Shown: positions 1 to 6,924 of the stretch, piece after piece
Layout: every line of letters starts with the position of its first letter
Position numbering within the stretch: the stretch's first letter is position 1
NCBI GenBank assembly: GCA_900544655.1
Contig: UQWE01000024.1
Location: 1-14,195, forward strand
Length of the DNA stretch: 14,195 nucleotides
Source of the DNA: an uncultured Coriobacteriaceae bacterium
GTDB taxonomy: Bacteria; Actinomycetota; Coriobacteriia; Coriobacteriales; Atopobiaceae
Reading direction: 5' to 3'
The notes under the pieces: generated by a model
What the model was told of the DNA's origin: nothing
What the model saw: only the letters and a program-made list of their open reading frames with translations
Database searches by the model: none
Made by a program: the position numbers and the translations under genes

Positions 1-8
1 CTGACCGC

Positions 9-69
9 CCGTCCCGTGGGACCCGCCGGCCGCGGCGCAGGGATGGAATATACGCGCCCACGGGGACGG
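9..69. repeat. GC-rich imperfect inverted repeat
   Basis: CCGTCCCGTGGG at 9-20 is the reverse complement of 57-69 apart from one extra base. The loop is 36 nt. It could be the end of an unseen neighbouring transcript, but there is no T-run and the window edge removes the context. No gene is visible between 1 and about 234. Confidence 0.3.
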
Positions 70-149
70 CCGCAAGGGGGCGGGGGTGTCTCCACGGGAC
101 GCACACAATTGCTAACACTTAACGCCTTCTCGATTTCTTTACCCATCGC

Positions 150-173
150 ACGCAAAGCCAATACGGCTTGCGT
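150..173. other. Small hairpin upstream of the degenerate ORF
   Basis: The arms ACGCAAAGCC (150-159) and GGCTTGCGT (165-173) pair over 9 bp with one bulged A and a 5-nt loop. There is no clear T-run on either side, so it is not called a terminator. It lies 60 nt upstream of the degenerate plus-strand reading frame and could belong to its leader. Confidence 0.25.
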
Positions 174-234
174 CTAATCTCAGCGTCAAACCATGGCTTA
201 CCAGCATGTTTATGGTCAATTAAAACGGGGGCCC

Positions 235-581
235 ATGTACAAGACATTCGTTATCGGATAAAGTCCCTCGACCAAGAAGATGACTACCCTTATCGCGCAC
301 TCAGCAAATGAAATTACCAGCAAAGGTTTTGAGGCTACCTCCTTCTCCATCTCTAACAACGGGAAGGCAATCATCCTCGCCAATGTGGCAGATGGCATAA
401 AAGCGAGATAGCTCCCGTTAATGACGTCAATCCGGCCCTAGAGATCACCGGGCTCGTTGTAATTGCTTTTGCTCTCATCGGATATGTGGGCGTATTCGTT
501 GGCGGCGACTTTGGTGCTTTCACAGGTGGAGCCATGCCCGGCATCTTGGCAGGCATCTCGCACACACTTGCCACAGTTTGA
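235..581 (+). pseudogene. Degenerate small membrane protein gene (stop codon plus frameshift)
   Basis: No family is recognised. An ATG at 235, preceded by GGGGG, opens a frame that reads MYKTFVIG and stops at TAA 259-261. The same frame continues as SPSTKK-MTTLIAHSANEITSKGF and stops at TAG 409-411. The -1 frame then carries on from about 402 (SEIAPVNDVNPALEITGLVV...) to TGA at 579-581 with a convincing hydrophobic, Gly-rich C-terminal part. The frames join at AAAA (399-402), where the loss of one A would explain the shift. Rejoined, the product is about 115 residues: a polar N-terminal half and one or two membrane helices. The start could instead be the ATG at 280, giving about 100 residues with only the frameshift. 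This is the only plus-strand gene-like signal, and the stretch is more AT-rich than its surroundings, so it may be acquired and decaying. A sequencing error or programmed -1 frameshift at AAAA is possible. Confidence 0.4.
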
Positions 582-613
582 ACTGCAGCGCTGACGCCAT
601 CACCGCAGATAAC

Positions 614-643
614 AAAAGAGGCCGGAAGCATTTGCTTCCGGCC
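614..643 (-). terminator. Intrinsic terminator of tRNA-Val
   Basis: A perfect 10-bp stem (GGCCGGAAGC / GCTTCCGGCC, 620-643) with a 4-nt loop is followed on the minus strand by TCTTTTG. It begins 11 nt after the encoded CCA of the tRNA. The plus-strand side is followed by CATCATTTTT, so it may also end transcription from the degenerate plus-strand gene. Confidence 0.85.
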
Positions 644-653
644 CCATCATTTT

Positions 654-728
654 TGGTGGGCGTTACAAGATTTGAACTTGTGACCTCTTCCGTGTCAGGG
701 AAGCGCTCTCCCCCTGAGCTAAACGCCC
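654..728 (-). tRNA. tRNA-Val(GAC)
   Basis: The minus strand folds as a cloverleaf. The acceptor GGGCGTT pairs with the 3' strand, the anticodon stem CTTCC/GGAAG encloses loop CTGACAC with anticodon GAC, and the T-arm contains GTTCAAATC. The 3' CCA is encoded (654-656). It decodes GUC/GUU. It has its own promoter about 35 bp upstream and an intrinsic terminator directly downstream, so it looks like a single-gene unit. Confidence 0.95.
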
Positions 729-762
729 GAAGCTTTGGGGTGCGCCTCGCGGCGCGGGGATT

Positions 763-812
763 AATATATCTAAGCCCCCACCCTAATGCAACCCAGAATT
801 TCAAATTTTTTT
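763..812 (-). promoter_or_regulatory. tRNA-Val promoter with upstream A/T-rich block
   Basis: On the minus strand, TTGCAT (786-791) and TATATT (763-768) are separated by exactly 17 bp, giving a near-consensus housekeeping promoter. Immediately upstream of the -35 box is an A/T-rich block (792-812) beginning AAAAAAATTTGAAATT. It matches, position for position, blocks in the other two tRNA promoters of the window. Transcription would start near 756, leaving a leader of about 28 nt before the tRNA. Confidence 0.8.
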
Positions 813-929
813 AGAATTTGGCATTAATTGTCTCGGTCGCCTCTTGGTCGTTAACTAATACACATATGTTTACCTGCATGTTTAGAACTTCCAACTGCTC
901 AAATATGTGCCCAAAAGATTTCGCCTCTG

Positions 930-948
930 TTTGGCACGACTGGCCAAA
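930..948 (-). terminator. Possible weak terminator after the BI-1 gene
   Basis: TTTGGC/GCCAAA forms a 6-bp stem with a 7-nt loop just after the stop codon at 954. The only T-rich stretch (TCTTTTGG on the minus strand) lies about 14 nt further on. Structure and tract are both weak. No better terminator is visible between this gene and tRNA-Val. Confidence 0.3.
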
Positions 949-953
949 TCTCC

Positions 954-1679
954 CTAGTCCCTACGCGAGAGTAGCGACAGCACGCGAATGAACACATTGA
1001 TGATGTCGAGGAAAAGCTCGGAGGCGTTATAGACCGCGTTTACGACGGTCGGCTCGTCGAACATCGCCTTGTGGAAGTCGTAGCCGATGAAGCCACAGAA
1101 CACCACGATGACAAGAAAGTCGATGAGCGTCTGGTCAATGGCCAGGAAGGCCATGACGATCTGCACCACGATGAGCGCAAGCAGGCATCCGCCGAGAACG
1201 CCAGAGATCTTCTCGAAGACATGCGGCACTGCAATGCCCAGGCATGCAAACACCGTCACGATGCCCGCCGTCGCCAAGAAGGCCGTAGAGATGGTCTGGG
1301 CAGAGTACATAAGGAAGATCGTCGAAGTAGCGAAGCCAAACGAGAACACGAAGAGGATGTAGCCCGCCAGCGACAGCCTCACGGATTCCGCGCTCTTCCC
1401 TCGGCCCATCATGATGATGCCGGCAATCGAGGCGATGAAGCTCACGACCGAGATCACAAAGTAGTTGTCCGATACCGCGAGCAGGAACGAAACGTTGGAG
1501 AACAGGCTCGCGCAGGCACCCATCACAAGGAAGCCAGCGAGAACAAGCGCCGTGAGAAGGAGGCCATACGCCCTCACGGAGAGCCTGCCGCCATTGCCGG
1601 TGCGCTGCCCCTCGACGCTGAACGGGGAATAAGGCTCGATACCGCCCTGGTTTTCGGTCTGCCACTGATCATTGTTCAT
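954..1679 (-). CDS. Bax inhibitor-1 (BI-1/YccA) family membrane protein
   Basis: The predicted product has 241 residues and is an integral membrane protein with about seven hydrophobic segments (near residues 36-58, 73-92, 104-122, 131-149, 160-178, 184-201 and a C-terminal one). Family marks are the late GYDFHKAMF stretch and the C-terminal ASELFLDIINVFIRVLSLL, close to the usual LDFINLFL...LL ending of PF01027. Length is normal for the family. Eukaryotic and Bacillus members are linked to calcium leak and bacterial YccA to FtsH control; which role applies here cannot be told. I chose the ATG at 1679 because AGGA sits 6-7 nt upstream; a GTG at 1718 would add 13 residues without a convincing ribosome-binding site. 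It lies about 100 nt after the CmpB-family gene and may be co-transcribed with it. Confidence 0.88.
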   Translation of the reverse strand: MNNDQWQTENQGGIEPYSPFSVEGQRTGNGGRLSVRAYGLLLTALVLAGFLVMGACASLFSNVSFLLAVSDNYFVISVVSFIASIAGIIMMGRGKSAESVRLSLAGYILFVFSFGFATSTIFLMYSAQTISTAFLATAGIVTVFACLGIAVPHVFEKISGVLGGCLLALIVVQIVMAFLAIDQTLIDFLVIVVFCGFIGYDFHKAMFDEPTVVNAVYNASELFLDIINVFIRVLSLLSRRD

Positions 1680-1766
1680 GAAAGGTCCTATCGTCGTGTC
1701 CTCAGGGGACGTATCCACAATCCAAAGCGCGCCCAGCGCCGTAGATTTCTTCTACCCATTTCCTAG

Positions 1767-1780
1767 GGATTGCACAATCC
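1767..1780. repeat. Short palindrome between two membrane-protein genes
   Basis: GGATTG-CA-CAATCC is an inverted repeat with 6-bp arms, 2 nt beyond the CmpB-family stop codon. GTAGA-N5-TCTAC follows at 1741-1755, and GGATTGTG recurs on the minus strand near 1717-1724. The function is unknown; an operator for the downstream BI-1 gene is one option. Confidence 0.25.
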
Positions 1781-1782
1781 GC

Positions 1783-2748
1783 TTACTTGTTTGGCTCGAG
1801 GTCCTCGCCTACCACGAGATTCTGGAAGCGATTCGCGATGAACTCGTCATTGAACCTCGAATCGACATACTCCTCCACCAAGTTGTGAGGCGGAATCTCG
1901 GCATCGCGGCAGGCCTTTCGGTAGAAACAAAAGAGCGTGGCGAGCATATCCACGACGAGGAACGCGGTCATGAGCGACACGATCACGATCTGCCTGCGGT
2001 TCGTGGGCTCGCCGATGCGATAGATGACTTCCGGCATGACAACACGGCACCAAACGAGGCCGAGGACGCCCCAGGCGAATAGGAACCTCCATGCGATCCA
2101 CTGGGTGATCGCGTCCGGAAGACCAATGTAGGTCCAAGACTGGGCATGGAAGAGGTCCTCCATGAGCATGCCCGTCGTCTGTTCGAGGCCACCGCCGAGA
2201 AGCGCGGAGACAAAGAAGACCTGTGCCTTGGGAGCGGATCGGAAGTTCCAGAGCACCATCGTGAGAAGACATGCGCCGAAGCCGTAGAGCGGCGAGAATG
2301 GGCCCCACACGAGCCCCACGCGCAGCTCAGTGCGACCAGACGATATGAGCATCCATGACATCTCGAGGATCAGGCCCGCGACGCTCGCCACCATAAAGAT
2401 GATCACGTACTGGTAGAAGCCGGGGCGCATATGGTCGAGCCACTCGTCTCGGACATTGAGACGCGCGCGCTTAAGCGCCTTGACCTGCTCGGAGGAGAGT
2501 TTGGGCTTTGGCTGCGTCTTGAGATCCGCGTAGGCGGGGTCATGACGCAGACGCGCGCTGTTGCGCCTCTGGCGGTCGAGAATGACCTCGTCCGCGGCAT
2601 CAGCGATCTCCTTCGGCAGCTTGCCGCGGCGCGCGAGCTTACGGAAGCTCTTGCCGCTCGCCATGCGATAGCCACGCGCATTGACGGCTCGCGTCACGAG
2701 AACATACGCGAGGGCGAGCGCGAGGACTATGAGGAGGATAGTTACCAA
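1783..2748 (-). CDS. CmpB-family (PF06541, 'putative ABC-transporter type IV') membrane protein
   Basis: The product has 321 residues from the chosen start. One membrane helix opens the protein. A basic, charged region follows (about residues 30-105, many Lys/Arg), then a membrane domain with roughly five hydrophobic segments. The membrane domain carries WGPFSPLYGFG (about 148-158) and GGGLEQTTGMLMEDLF, the typical GP-x-x-P-x-YG and G-x-x-x-E pattern of PF06541. Despite the family name, no ATPase partner lies nearby and no transport substrate is known. I chose the TTG at 2748 because GGAG lies 7 nt upstream; another in-frame TTG at 2787 adds 13 residues (RRVVRIIGW...) without a well-placed ribosome-binding site. 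The BI-1 gene follows after about 100 nt. The C-terminal tail (about 275-321) is soluble and acidic. Confidence 0.75.
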   Translation of the reverse strand: MVTILLIVLALALAYVLVTRAVNARGYRMASGKSFRKLARRGKLPKEIADAADEVILDRQRRNSARLRHDPAYADLKTQPKPKLSSEQVKALKRARLNVRDEWLDHMRPGFYQYVIIFMVASVAGLILEMSWMLISSGRTELRVGLVWGPFSPLYGFGACLLTMVLWNFRSAPKAQVFFVSALLGGGLEQTTGMLMEDLFHAQSWTYIGLPDAITQWIAWRFLFAWGVLGLVWCRVVMPEVIYRIGEPTNRRQIVIVSLMTAFLVVDMLATLFCFYRKACRDAEIPPHNLVEEYVDSRFNDEFIANRFQNLVVGEDLEPNK

Positions 2749-2917
2749 GCTCGGGCTCCATCCGATGATGCGAACGACACGTCGCAAGCATTAGCAGACG
2801 ACGCGCTTCCATGGTAGACCAACGGCCAATAGGGCGTGGCGGGCGGGTTGGTTCTTCGCCACTCGAAAGACGGGGCCCGCGAACGCAACGCGAAGGCAGC
2901 GGCATGTCGAGATAAAC

Positions 2918-2943
2918 AAAAAGGGCCGGCTATTAGCCGACCC
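2918..2943 (-). terminator. Intrinsic terminator after the last tRNA-Gly
   Basis: On the minus strand GGGTCGGCT-AAT-AGCCGGCCC forms a 9-bp stem (one G-U pair) followed by TTTTTG. It begins 11 nt after the tRNA 3' end and closes the tRNA cluster. Confidence 0.85.
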
Positions 2944-2954
2944 TTCCAAATTCA

Positions 2955-3030
<76 letters not shown>

Positions 3031-3034
3031 ACGT

Positions 3035-3071
3035 GAAATGAATGCGGCCTGACGAGCAGGCCGCTCATTTC
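3035..3071 (-). other. Long hairpin between tRNA-Cys and tRNA-Gly
   Basis: GCGGCCTG/CAGGCCGC (8 bp, 5-nt loop) is extended by GAAATGA/TCATTTC (7 bp) across a 2-nt bulge, filling almost the whole spacer between the two tRNAs. The downstream strand is ATTCATTTC rather than a T-run, so it is probably a processing or weak attenuating structure, not a full terminator. Confidence 0.6.
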
Positions 3072-3073
3072 TT

Positions 3074-3147
3074 TGGAGGCGACGCCCAGATTCGAACTGG
3101 GGGTAGGGGCTTTGCAGGCCCATGCCTTACCACTTGGCCACGTCGCC
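3074..3147 (-). tRNA. tRNA-Cys(GCA)
   Basis: This is a 74-nt cloverleaf on the minus strand. The acceptor GGCGACG pairs with CGTCGCC, the anticodon stem GGGCC/AGCCC-type encloses CTGCAAA with anticodon GCA, the T-arm has GTTCGAATC, and CCA is encoded. Its 5' end lies only 4 nt past the T-run of an upstream terminator, and no promoter fits in that gap, so its expression must depend on read-through. Confidence 0.95.
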
Positions 3148-3151
3148 GAAG

Positions 3152-3180
3152 AAAAAAAGGGCCGGCCGGGCGGCCGGCCC
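3152..3180 (-). terminator. Strong terminator-like hairpin inside the tRNA unit
   Basis: A perfect GC-only stem (GGGCCGGCCG / CGGCCGGCCC, 3159-3180) is followed on the minus strand by seven T residues (3152-3158). It sits between tRNA-Gly (ending 3191) and tRNA-Cys (starting 3147). By form it is the best terminator in the window, although two tRNA genes lie downstream of it. Confidence 0.85.
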
Positions 3181-3190
3181 CTCAATCTCA

Positions 3191-3266
<76 letters not shown>

Positions 3267-3278
3267 GTGCGAGAAAGT

Positions 3279-3328
3279 ACTATACGCAAGACTGCGCATT
3301 CATGCAAGCGTGAATTTCAACTTTTTTC
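3279..3328 (-). promoter_or_regulatory. Promoter of the Gly-Cys-Gly tRNA unit
   Basis: TTGCAT (3302-3307) and TATAGT (3279-3284) are spaced 17 bp apart on the minus strand. Upstream of the -35 box is the shared A/T block (3308-3328; AAAAAAGTTGAAATT core). The start region ACTTTCTCGC resembles that of the tRNA-Leu promoter (CTTTCTCGC). Transcription should begin about 6 nt before the tRNA. Confidence 0.85.
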
Positions 3329-3513
3329 GAATTCGCTTGCTACCTGCAACTTTAGCAGAGACGACGTTACATCCCAACGCTTTGTGCTCTGCACGCTCCA
3401 ATTGCCCGCCTTTAAGCCGACAACCCGACCAAAGAAGTGGAAGCCCAGAAACGGCAGTAGATCAATCGGGTCACCACGGCACCCCGATTCCCAGAACGAC
3501 CCCCGCGTCCGCC

Positions 3514-4269
3514 CTAGACGGTGGCGGCCATTGGAGTGAACAGCTTCACGAGGCGTACCATGGTTCCCGTGCCGCTAGGCTTGTGGCAGATCTCAACGGA
3601 GTCGGAGAGCATGCGCATGAGCTTGATGCCGCGACCGCGTTCGAGGCAATCGTCGCCCTCCCCCTGCGGAATCTCCCCGTCTTCATCCAGCTCGAAGCCG
3701 GAGCCGCAATCTGTCACTTCGACCACGGCGCGGTCTGGATAGACCCACACGGTAAGCAGGACGCCTTCCGCACAGGTGTGGTCAACCGCGTTGCCCAACG
3801 CCTCGCCACCGGCAAGCGTGAGATCGAACACCTCGTCATTCGTGAGGTCCGTGCGAGAGAGGAGCTGCTCGAGGCGGCGGCGCGCGGCACTCAGGTGGGT
3901 CTTATCCACTCGCATCGTACCGTGCCAAAGGGGCCTCACGGAGGGATCGAGCGCCGGAACTGGCGGCTTGGGGGCCCTGCCCATAACGGGAATGAAGTCA
4001 ACGAGGCGGCATATCGCAAGCGACCGGTACACGCTGTCGCCCACGTTCACGAGCGAGAGCAGGCCGCCCTTCTCCGCAAGGCGCCGCGCGTATGCGAGAA
4101 TCAACGCCATCCCAAGGCTGTCGACATAGTCTGTATCCGCAAGGCTGAGGATGACGCGACGGCAGCCACCGTCAATCGCACGATCAAGATAGGCGCGCAC
4201 GCGCGGAACGCTCGCGACGTCCAGGTCGCCGCGCACGGGGAGCAAGAGTATGTCGCCAGTCGATGTCAT
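3514..4269 (-). CDS. STAS-HATPase fusion: anti-sigma antagonist joined to anti-sigma kinase
   Basis: The 251-residue product has two domains. Residues 1-95 are a STAS domain like SpoIIAA/RsbV: strands GDILLLPV and RRVILSLAD, then YVDSLGMALIL with Ser51 at the usual phospho-acceptor position. Residues 120-245 are a GHKL ATPase domain like RsbW/SpoIIAB, with N-box EALGNAVDH, G1 box VTDCGSGF, G2 box RGRGIKLMRML and a closing GTGTMVRL. In known systems the kinase binds a sigma factor or phosphorylates the antagonist; here both are on one chain, so the protein may phosphorylate itself or a partner. It lies 84 nt after the PP2C phosphatase gene, which would reverse the phosphorylation. I chose the ATG at 4269 because the STAS fold starts right after it; a TTG at 4317 adds 16 unstructured residues. 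Neither start has a strong ribosome-binding site. No sigma factor gene is in the window, so the final target is unknown. Confidence 0.85.
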   Translation of the reverse strand: MTSTGDILLLPVRGDLDVASVPRVRAYLDRAIDGGCRRVILSLADTDYVDSLGMALILAYARRLAEKGGLLSLVNVGDSVYRSLAICRLVDFIPVMGRAPKPPVPALDPSVRPLWHGTMRVDKTHLSAARRRLEQLLSRTDLTNDEVFDLTLAGGEALGNAVDHTCAEGVLLTVWVYPDRAVVEVTDCGSGFELDEDGEIPQGEGDDCLERGRGIKLMRMLSDSVEICHKPSGTGTMVRLVKLFTPMAATV

Positions 4270-4353
4270 GCCCCAATTTTGCCCAGACGAGCGAGGGTTG
4301 ATACCTACGCGCGGCAAGGTTTCCGCAAACGCAAGGACTATGTCACCGCAGAC

Positions 4354-6576
4354 CTAAGCCTTCCGCTGGCGAGAGCCACCGAGCTGGTCAAACCTCAGCA
4401 CGACCATCGCCACGTCGTCGTCGAGGCTGCGCTCGGTAAAGACATCGATTCGCTCGAGCAAGCGGTCGAGCATTCCGTCGAAGTCGCCCGCGGCCTCTTC
4501 CATCACAGCGTCACGCAGCCCCTGCTCTCCGAAGAAGGCACCGCTCGGGTTGCGAGCCTCCGTTGCGCCGTCCGTGTAGAGCAGGATGCGATCCCCCTCA
4601 GAGAGGGAGACGTGGCCGTCGTGGTACGTCATGCCGCGGAAGGCGCCCACCACGCCAGACTGCTCGTCGAGCGTCTCCATCTCGCCAGTCTCCGCACGTA
4701 GGAGCAGCGCTGGGGGATGTCCGGCAGAGCAATAGGTCAGCGTGCCATGCTTGAGGTCCGCAATGCCCACGAAGAGGGTGGCGAAAGTCTCCAGGCGAGA
4801 AAAGCCGAGGAGAAAGTCGTTAAGCAGGCGCACCATGCGCGCGGGCGGCTGACCCTCCCAGGCATAGGCTCCAAGGGCCGTGCGCACGGCAGCGGAGACG
4901 CTCGCCGCCTCGACTCCCTTACCCGAGACATCACCCAGAATCACGCAGGCGCGACGGTTGGGCAGACGAATGAGGTCATAGAAATCGCCCCCCACAAGCG
5001 CGGCAGCAGTTGCGGACGAGTAGAGCGCATGGGCCGTGATGCCTTCGACCTCCTGGAGCTCGCTCTTCATTCCGCTCTGGAGCGCCTGTGCGATACGCGT
5101 GTCCTTGTTCCTACGCTCGCCTGCCTCAACCTCTTGGCGGACGTCGATGGCAATACGACGGAGCAAGTCGAGCTCCGCATCATCTATGGGCTCCTTGTCC
5201 GGGGCGCGCATAAGCAGCGCAGCCCAACGCTTGCCCGCGAGCATTCCGAGGTCAATAAGGACCGCAGAGCCCATGAAGCCCTGCTCCTCGAGCCATCTCG
5301 CGAGCCTTGAGCCCTTCGATGCCGCAACGACGGCTATGTCCGCATCGACACACCCGCGGACGAGGTCGTCTATCGAATACGGGAGCTCCACCTCCCCCAC
5401 GCCAGGCAACGAAACACGAGAGCCCTCCGAAAGGCCTGACGCATGGATGCGGACGATTTGGACATTGAGCTCCTCCGTCAGGGCCCGAGAGAAGCTCTGG
5501 AGGTTCTCGTCGGTCGGGGTATCGAAGCCCTCGAGCAACACATGAATTCGAGTGGCGACAGCGTCGAGTTCCTGAGCCCTCTGGGCCCGCATGGTTGAGA
5601 TGGCGGCGGCGAACTCGACCGAGAGGTACTGGGCGACCGTGTCGAGAAGGCGCGCGTCATCGCGGCGCGTTGGATGCACCTCGGTCCAGCCAAGCTCGAT
5701 GATGGCGATCACACGCTCGCTAAACCACATGGGAACGCAGATGAAGCTCGAGAAGGGCGGCGTCTGTCGCGCAGGAATGCGGCAACGAGCGCCGGTGTCC
5801 TCGTCCATGAGCTCACGGGACGTGAGCGCGCCCCCGCGAAGGCTCCTCTCGCTGGGAGGGAGCAAACGCAGCCGCATGGCACCGCCAGATCGAGAGACGA
5901 CGGTCTCGAGGCCCTCGCCATAGGTCATGAACTTCGGGACTCTCTTGCCTTCAAGCGAGCGAGAACGGGCCCGTAGCCGATACCCAGTGTCATCCGCGAG
6001 GAAGAGCAGGGCACCCGAGGCCTCAAGGGTGTCGCACATCTGCTCGATCACCTCGCTGAAGAGGGTCTCGACATCCTGAGAGTCAATCGTGTCGAGCACG
6101 ATCTTGAGCGTACCCGAGAGACGGCGATTGGCAAGGGAGAGCTCATCGAGCAGGCGATCGTGCTCTCGCTCCGCCGCAAGGGCAGAATCCGCAGGACGCA
6201 TGACGATGACATAGGTCTCGCCGCCGCCACTCACGCGGTCAGCCCTGGCACCCACGATTGCCGCCCCGCCACCAGCGAGCCTTAGGGAGAGACTCACAAG
6301 CGAGCCATCGGCGACAAGCGGGAGAACGGGTGCGGGCGCGTCCTGAGCATGAGAATGTAACGGGTCCTCGAGAATATCCGACACAGGGGTGCCTACGAGC
6401 TTGTTGACGTCCAAGCCAGAAAGAGAGGCCATCTGGGGATTGGCAGAGAGAATGCGACCGATGCTGTCGACCACCAGAATGGCATCGGTCGAAAGCGCCA
6501 TGAGAGCCGCAAGGACACCGGGCATGGCGGCACGACCGACGTGATCGACCTTGGTAAGCGCACGCTTAGCCGGCAT
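4354..6576 (-). CDS. PAS-GAF-PP2C (SpoIIE/RsbU-type) serine phosphatase
   Basis: The 740-residue product is a cytosolic sensor phosphatase; no membrane segment is seen. Domains in order: PAS-like (about 20-125, with AILVVDSIGRILSANPQM), a helical linker (130-165), GAF (165-330), a second, weaker GAF-like region (340-480), and PP2C/SpoIIE (490-730). Metal-site motifs of the PP2C domain are present: VGGDFYD (528-534), GDVSGKG (548-554), SAGHPP (617-622), YTDG (667-670) and DDD (719-721). It should dephosphorylate a STAS-domain phosphoserine, most simply that of the protein encoded 84 nt downstream. The ATG at 6576 follows GGGAGG by 4 nt. The sensed signal is not evident: no obvious haem or flavin Cys/His motif stands out. 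A TGC-TATCTA extended -10 overlaps the tRNA-Leu terminator upstream. Confidence 0.9.
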   Translation of the reverse strand: MPAKRALTKVDHVGRAAMPGVLAALMALSTDAILVVDSIGRILSANPQMASLSGLDVNKLVGTPVSDILEDPLHSHAQDAPAPVLPLVADGSLVSLSLRLAGGGAAIVGARADRVSGGGETYVIVMRPADSALAAEREHDRLLDELSLANRRLSGTLKIVLDTIDSQDVETLFSEVIEQMCDTLEASGALLFLADDTGYRLRARSRSLEGKRVPKFMTYGEGLETVVSRSGGAMRLRLLPPSERSLRGGALTSRELMDEDTGARCRIPARQTPPFSSFICVPMWFSERVIAIIELGWTEVHPTRRDDARLLDTVAQYLSVEFAAAISTMRAQRAQELDAVATRIHVLLEGFDTPTDENLQSFSRALTEELNVQIVRIHASGLSEGSRVSLPGVGEVELPYSIDDLVRGCVDADIAVVAASKGSRLARWLEEQGFMGSAVLIDLGMLAGKRWAALLMRAPDKEPIDDAELDLLRRIAIDVRQEVEAGERRNKDTRIAQALQSGMKSELQEVEGITAHALYSSATAAALVGGDFYDLIRLPNRRACVILGDVSGKGVEAASVSAAVRTALGAYAWEGQPPARMVRLLNDFLLGFSRLETFATLFVGIADLKHGTLTYCSAGHPPALLLRAETGEMETLDEQSGVVGAFRGMTYHDGHVSLSEGDRILLYTDGATEARNPSGAFFGEQGLRDAVMEEAAGDFDGMLDRLLERIDVFTERSLDDDVAMVVLRFDQLGGSRQRKA

Positions 6577-6612
6577 GACGCCTCCCGTCCGGGCGCGCGG
6601 GCGCGCTACCCC

Positions 6613-6621
6613 TAGATAGCA
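6613..6621 (-). promoter_or_regulatory. Possible extended -10 promoter for the phosphatase operon
   Basis: TGC-TATCTA on the minus strand fits an extended -10 element about 37 nt upstream of the phosphatase ATG. No good -35 box is present. It overlaps the T-run of the tRNA-Leu terminator. A GCGCGC-CC-GCGCGC palindrome (6593-6606) sits in the short leader, before the ribosome-binding site. Confidence 0.35.
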
Positions 6622-6642
6622 AAAACGGGCCCGAAGGCCCGT
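6621..6642 (-). terminator. Intrinsic terminator of tRNA-Leu
   Basis: ACGGGCC-TTCG-GGCCCGT is a perfect 7-bp stem with a stabilising UUCG tetraloop, followed by TTTT on the minus strand. It starts 9 nt after the tRNA 3' end. Confidence 0.9.
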
Positions 6643-6650
6643 AGATTTGC

Positions 6651-6741
6651 TGGTGTCGGAGGCGGGACTTGAACCCGCACGACCTTTTAGTCAGTCACTA
6701 GCACCTCAAGCTAGCGCGTCTGCCAATTCCGCCACTCCGAC
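6651..6741 (-). tRNA. tRNA-Leu(GAG)
   Basis: This is a 91-nt class II tRNA including the encoded CCA. Acceptor GTCGGAG pairs with CTCCGAC, the anticodon stem CTAGC/GCTAG encloses TTGAGGT with anticodon GAG, a long variable arm (GACTGACTAAAAGGTC region) is present, and the T-arm has GGTTCAAGTCC. It decodes CUC/CUU. It has its own promoter and terminator. Confidence 0.95.
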
Positions 6742-6770
6742 TTTTCAAGTGCGCGTTTCGCGCGAGAAAG

Positions 6771-6820
6771 AATATACCTCGATGCCCCAACGCACGCAAG
6801 CGTAAATTTGAACTTTTTTC
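6771..6820 (-). promoter_or_regulatory. tRNA-Leu promoter with upstream A/T-rich block
   Basis: TTGCGT (6794-6799) and TATATT (6771-6776) are 17 bp apart on the minus strand. The block directly upstream (6800-6820; AAAAAAGTTCAAATT core, then TACGC) nearly copies that of the tRNA-Gly promoter. The start region CTTTCTCGC is also shared. The leader before the tRNA is about 25 nt. Confidence 0.85.
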
Positions 6821-6924
6821 TAAATTAGTTTGTGTTATCACGTTGCCGCAGGTAAACGGACAAATTGATTGGAAACATTATTCACGTCTGGAAGACCTGG
6901 CCTCGTCGCCCTGGAGGTTACCGA

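Noticed and set aside
3440..3513. Terminator after the STAS-HATPase gene
   Set aside because: AATCGGG/CCCGATT can pair over 7 bp with a 12-nt loop but has no T-run, so the evidence is too weak.
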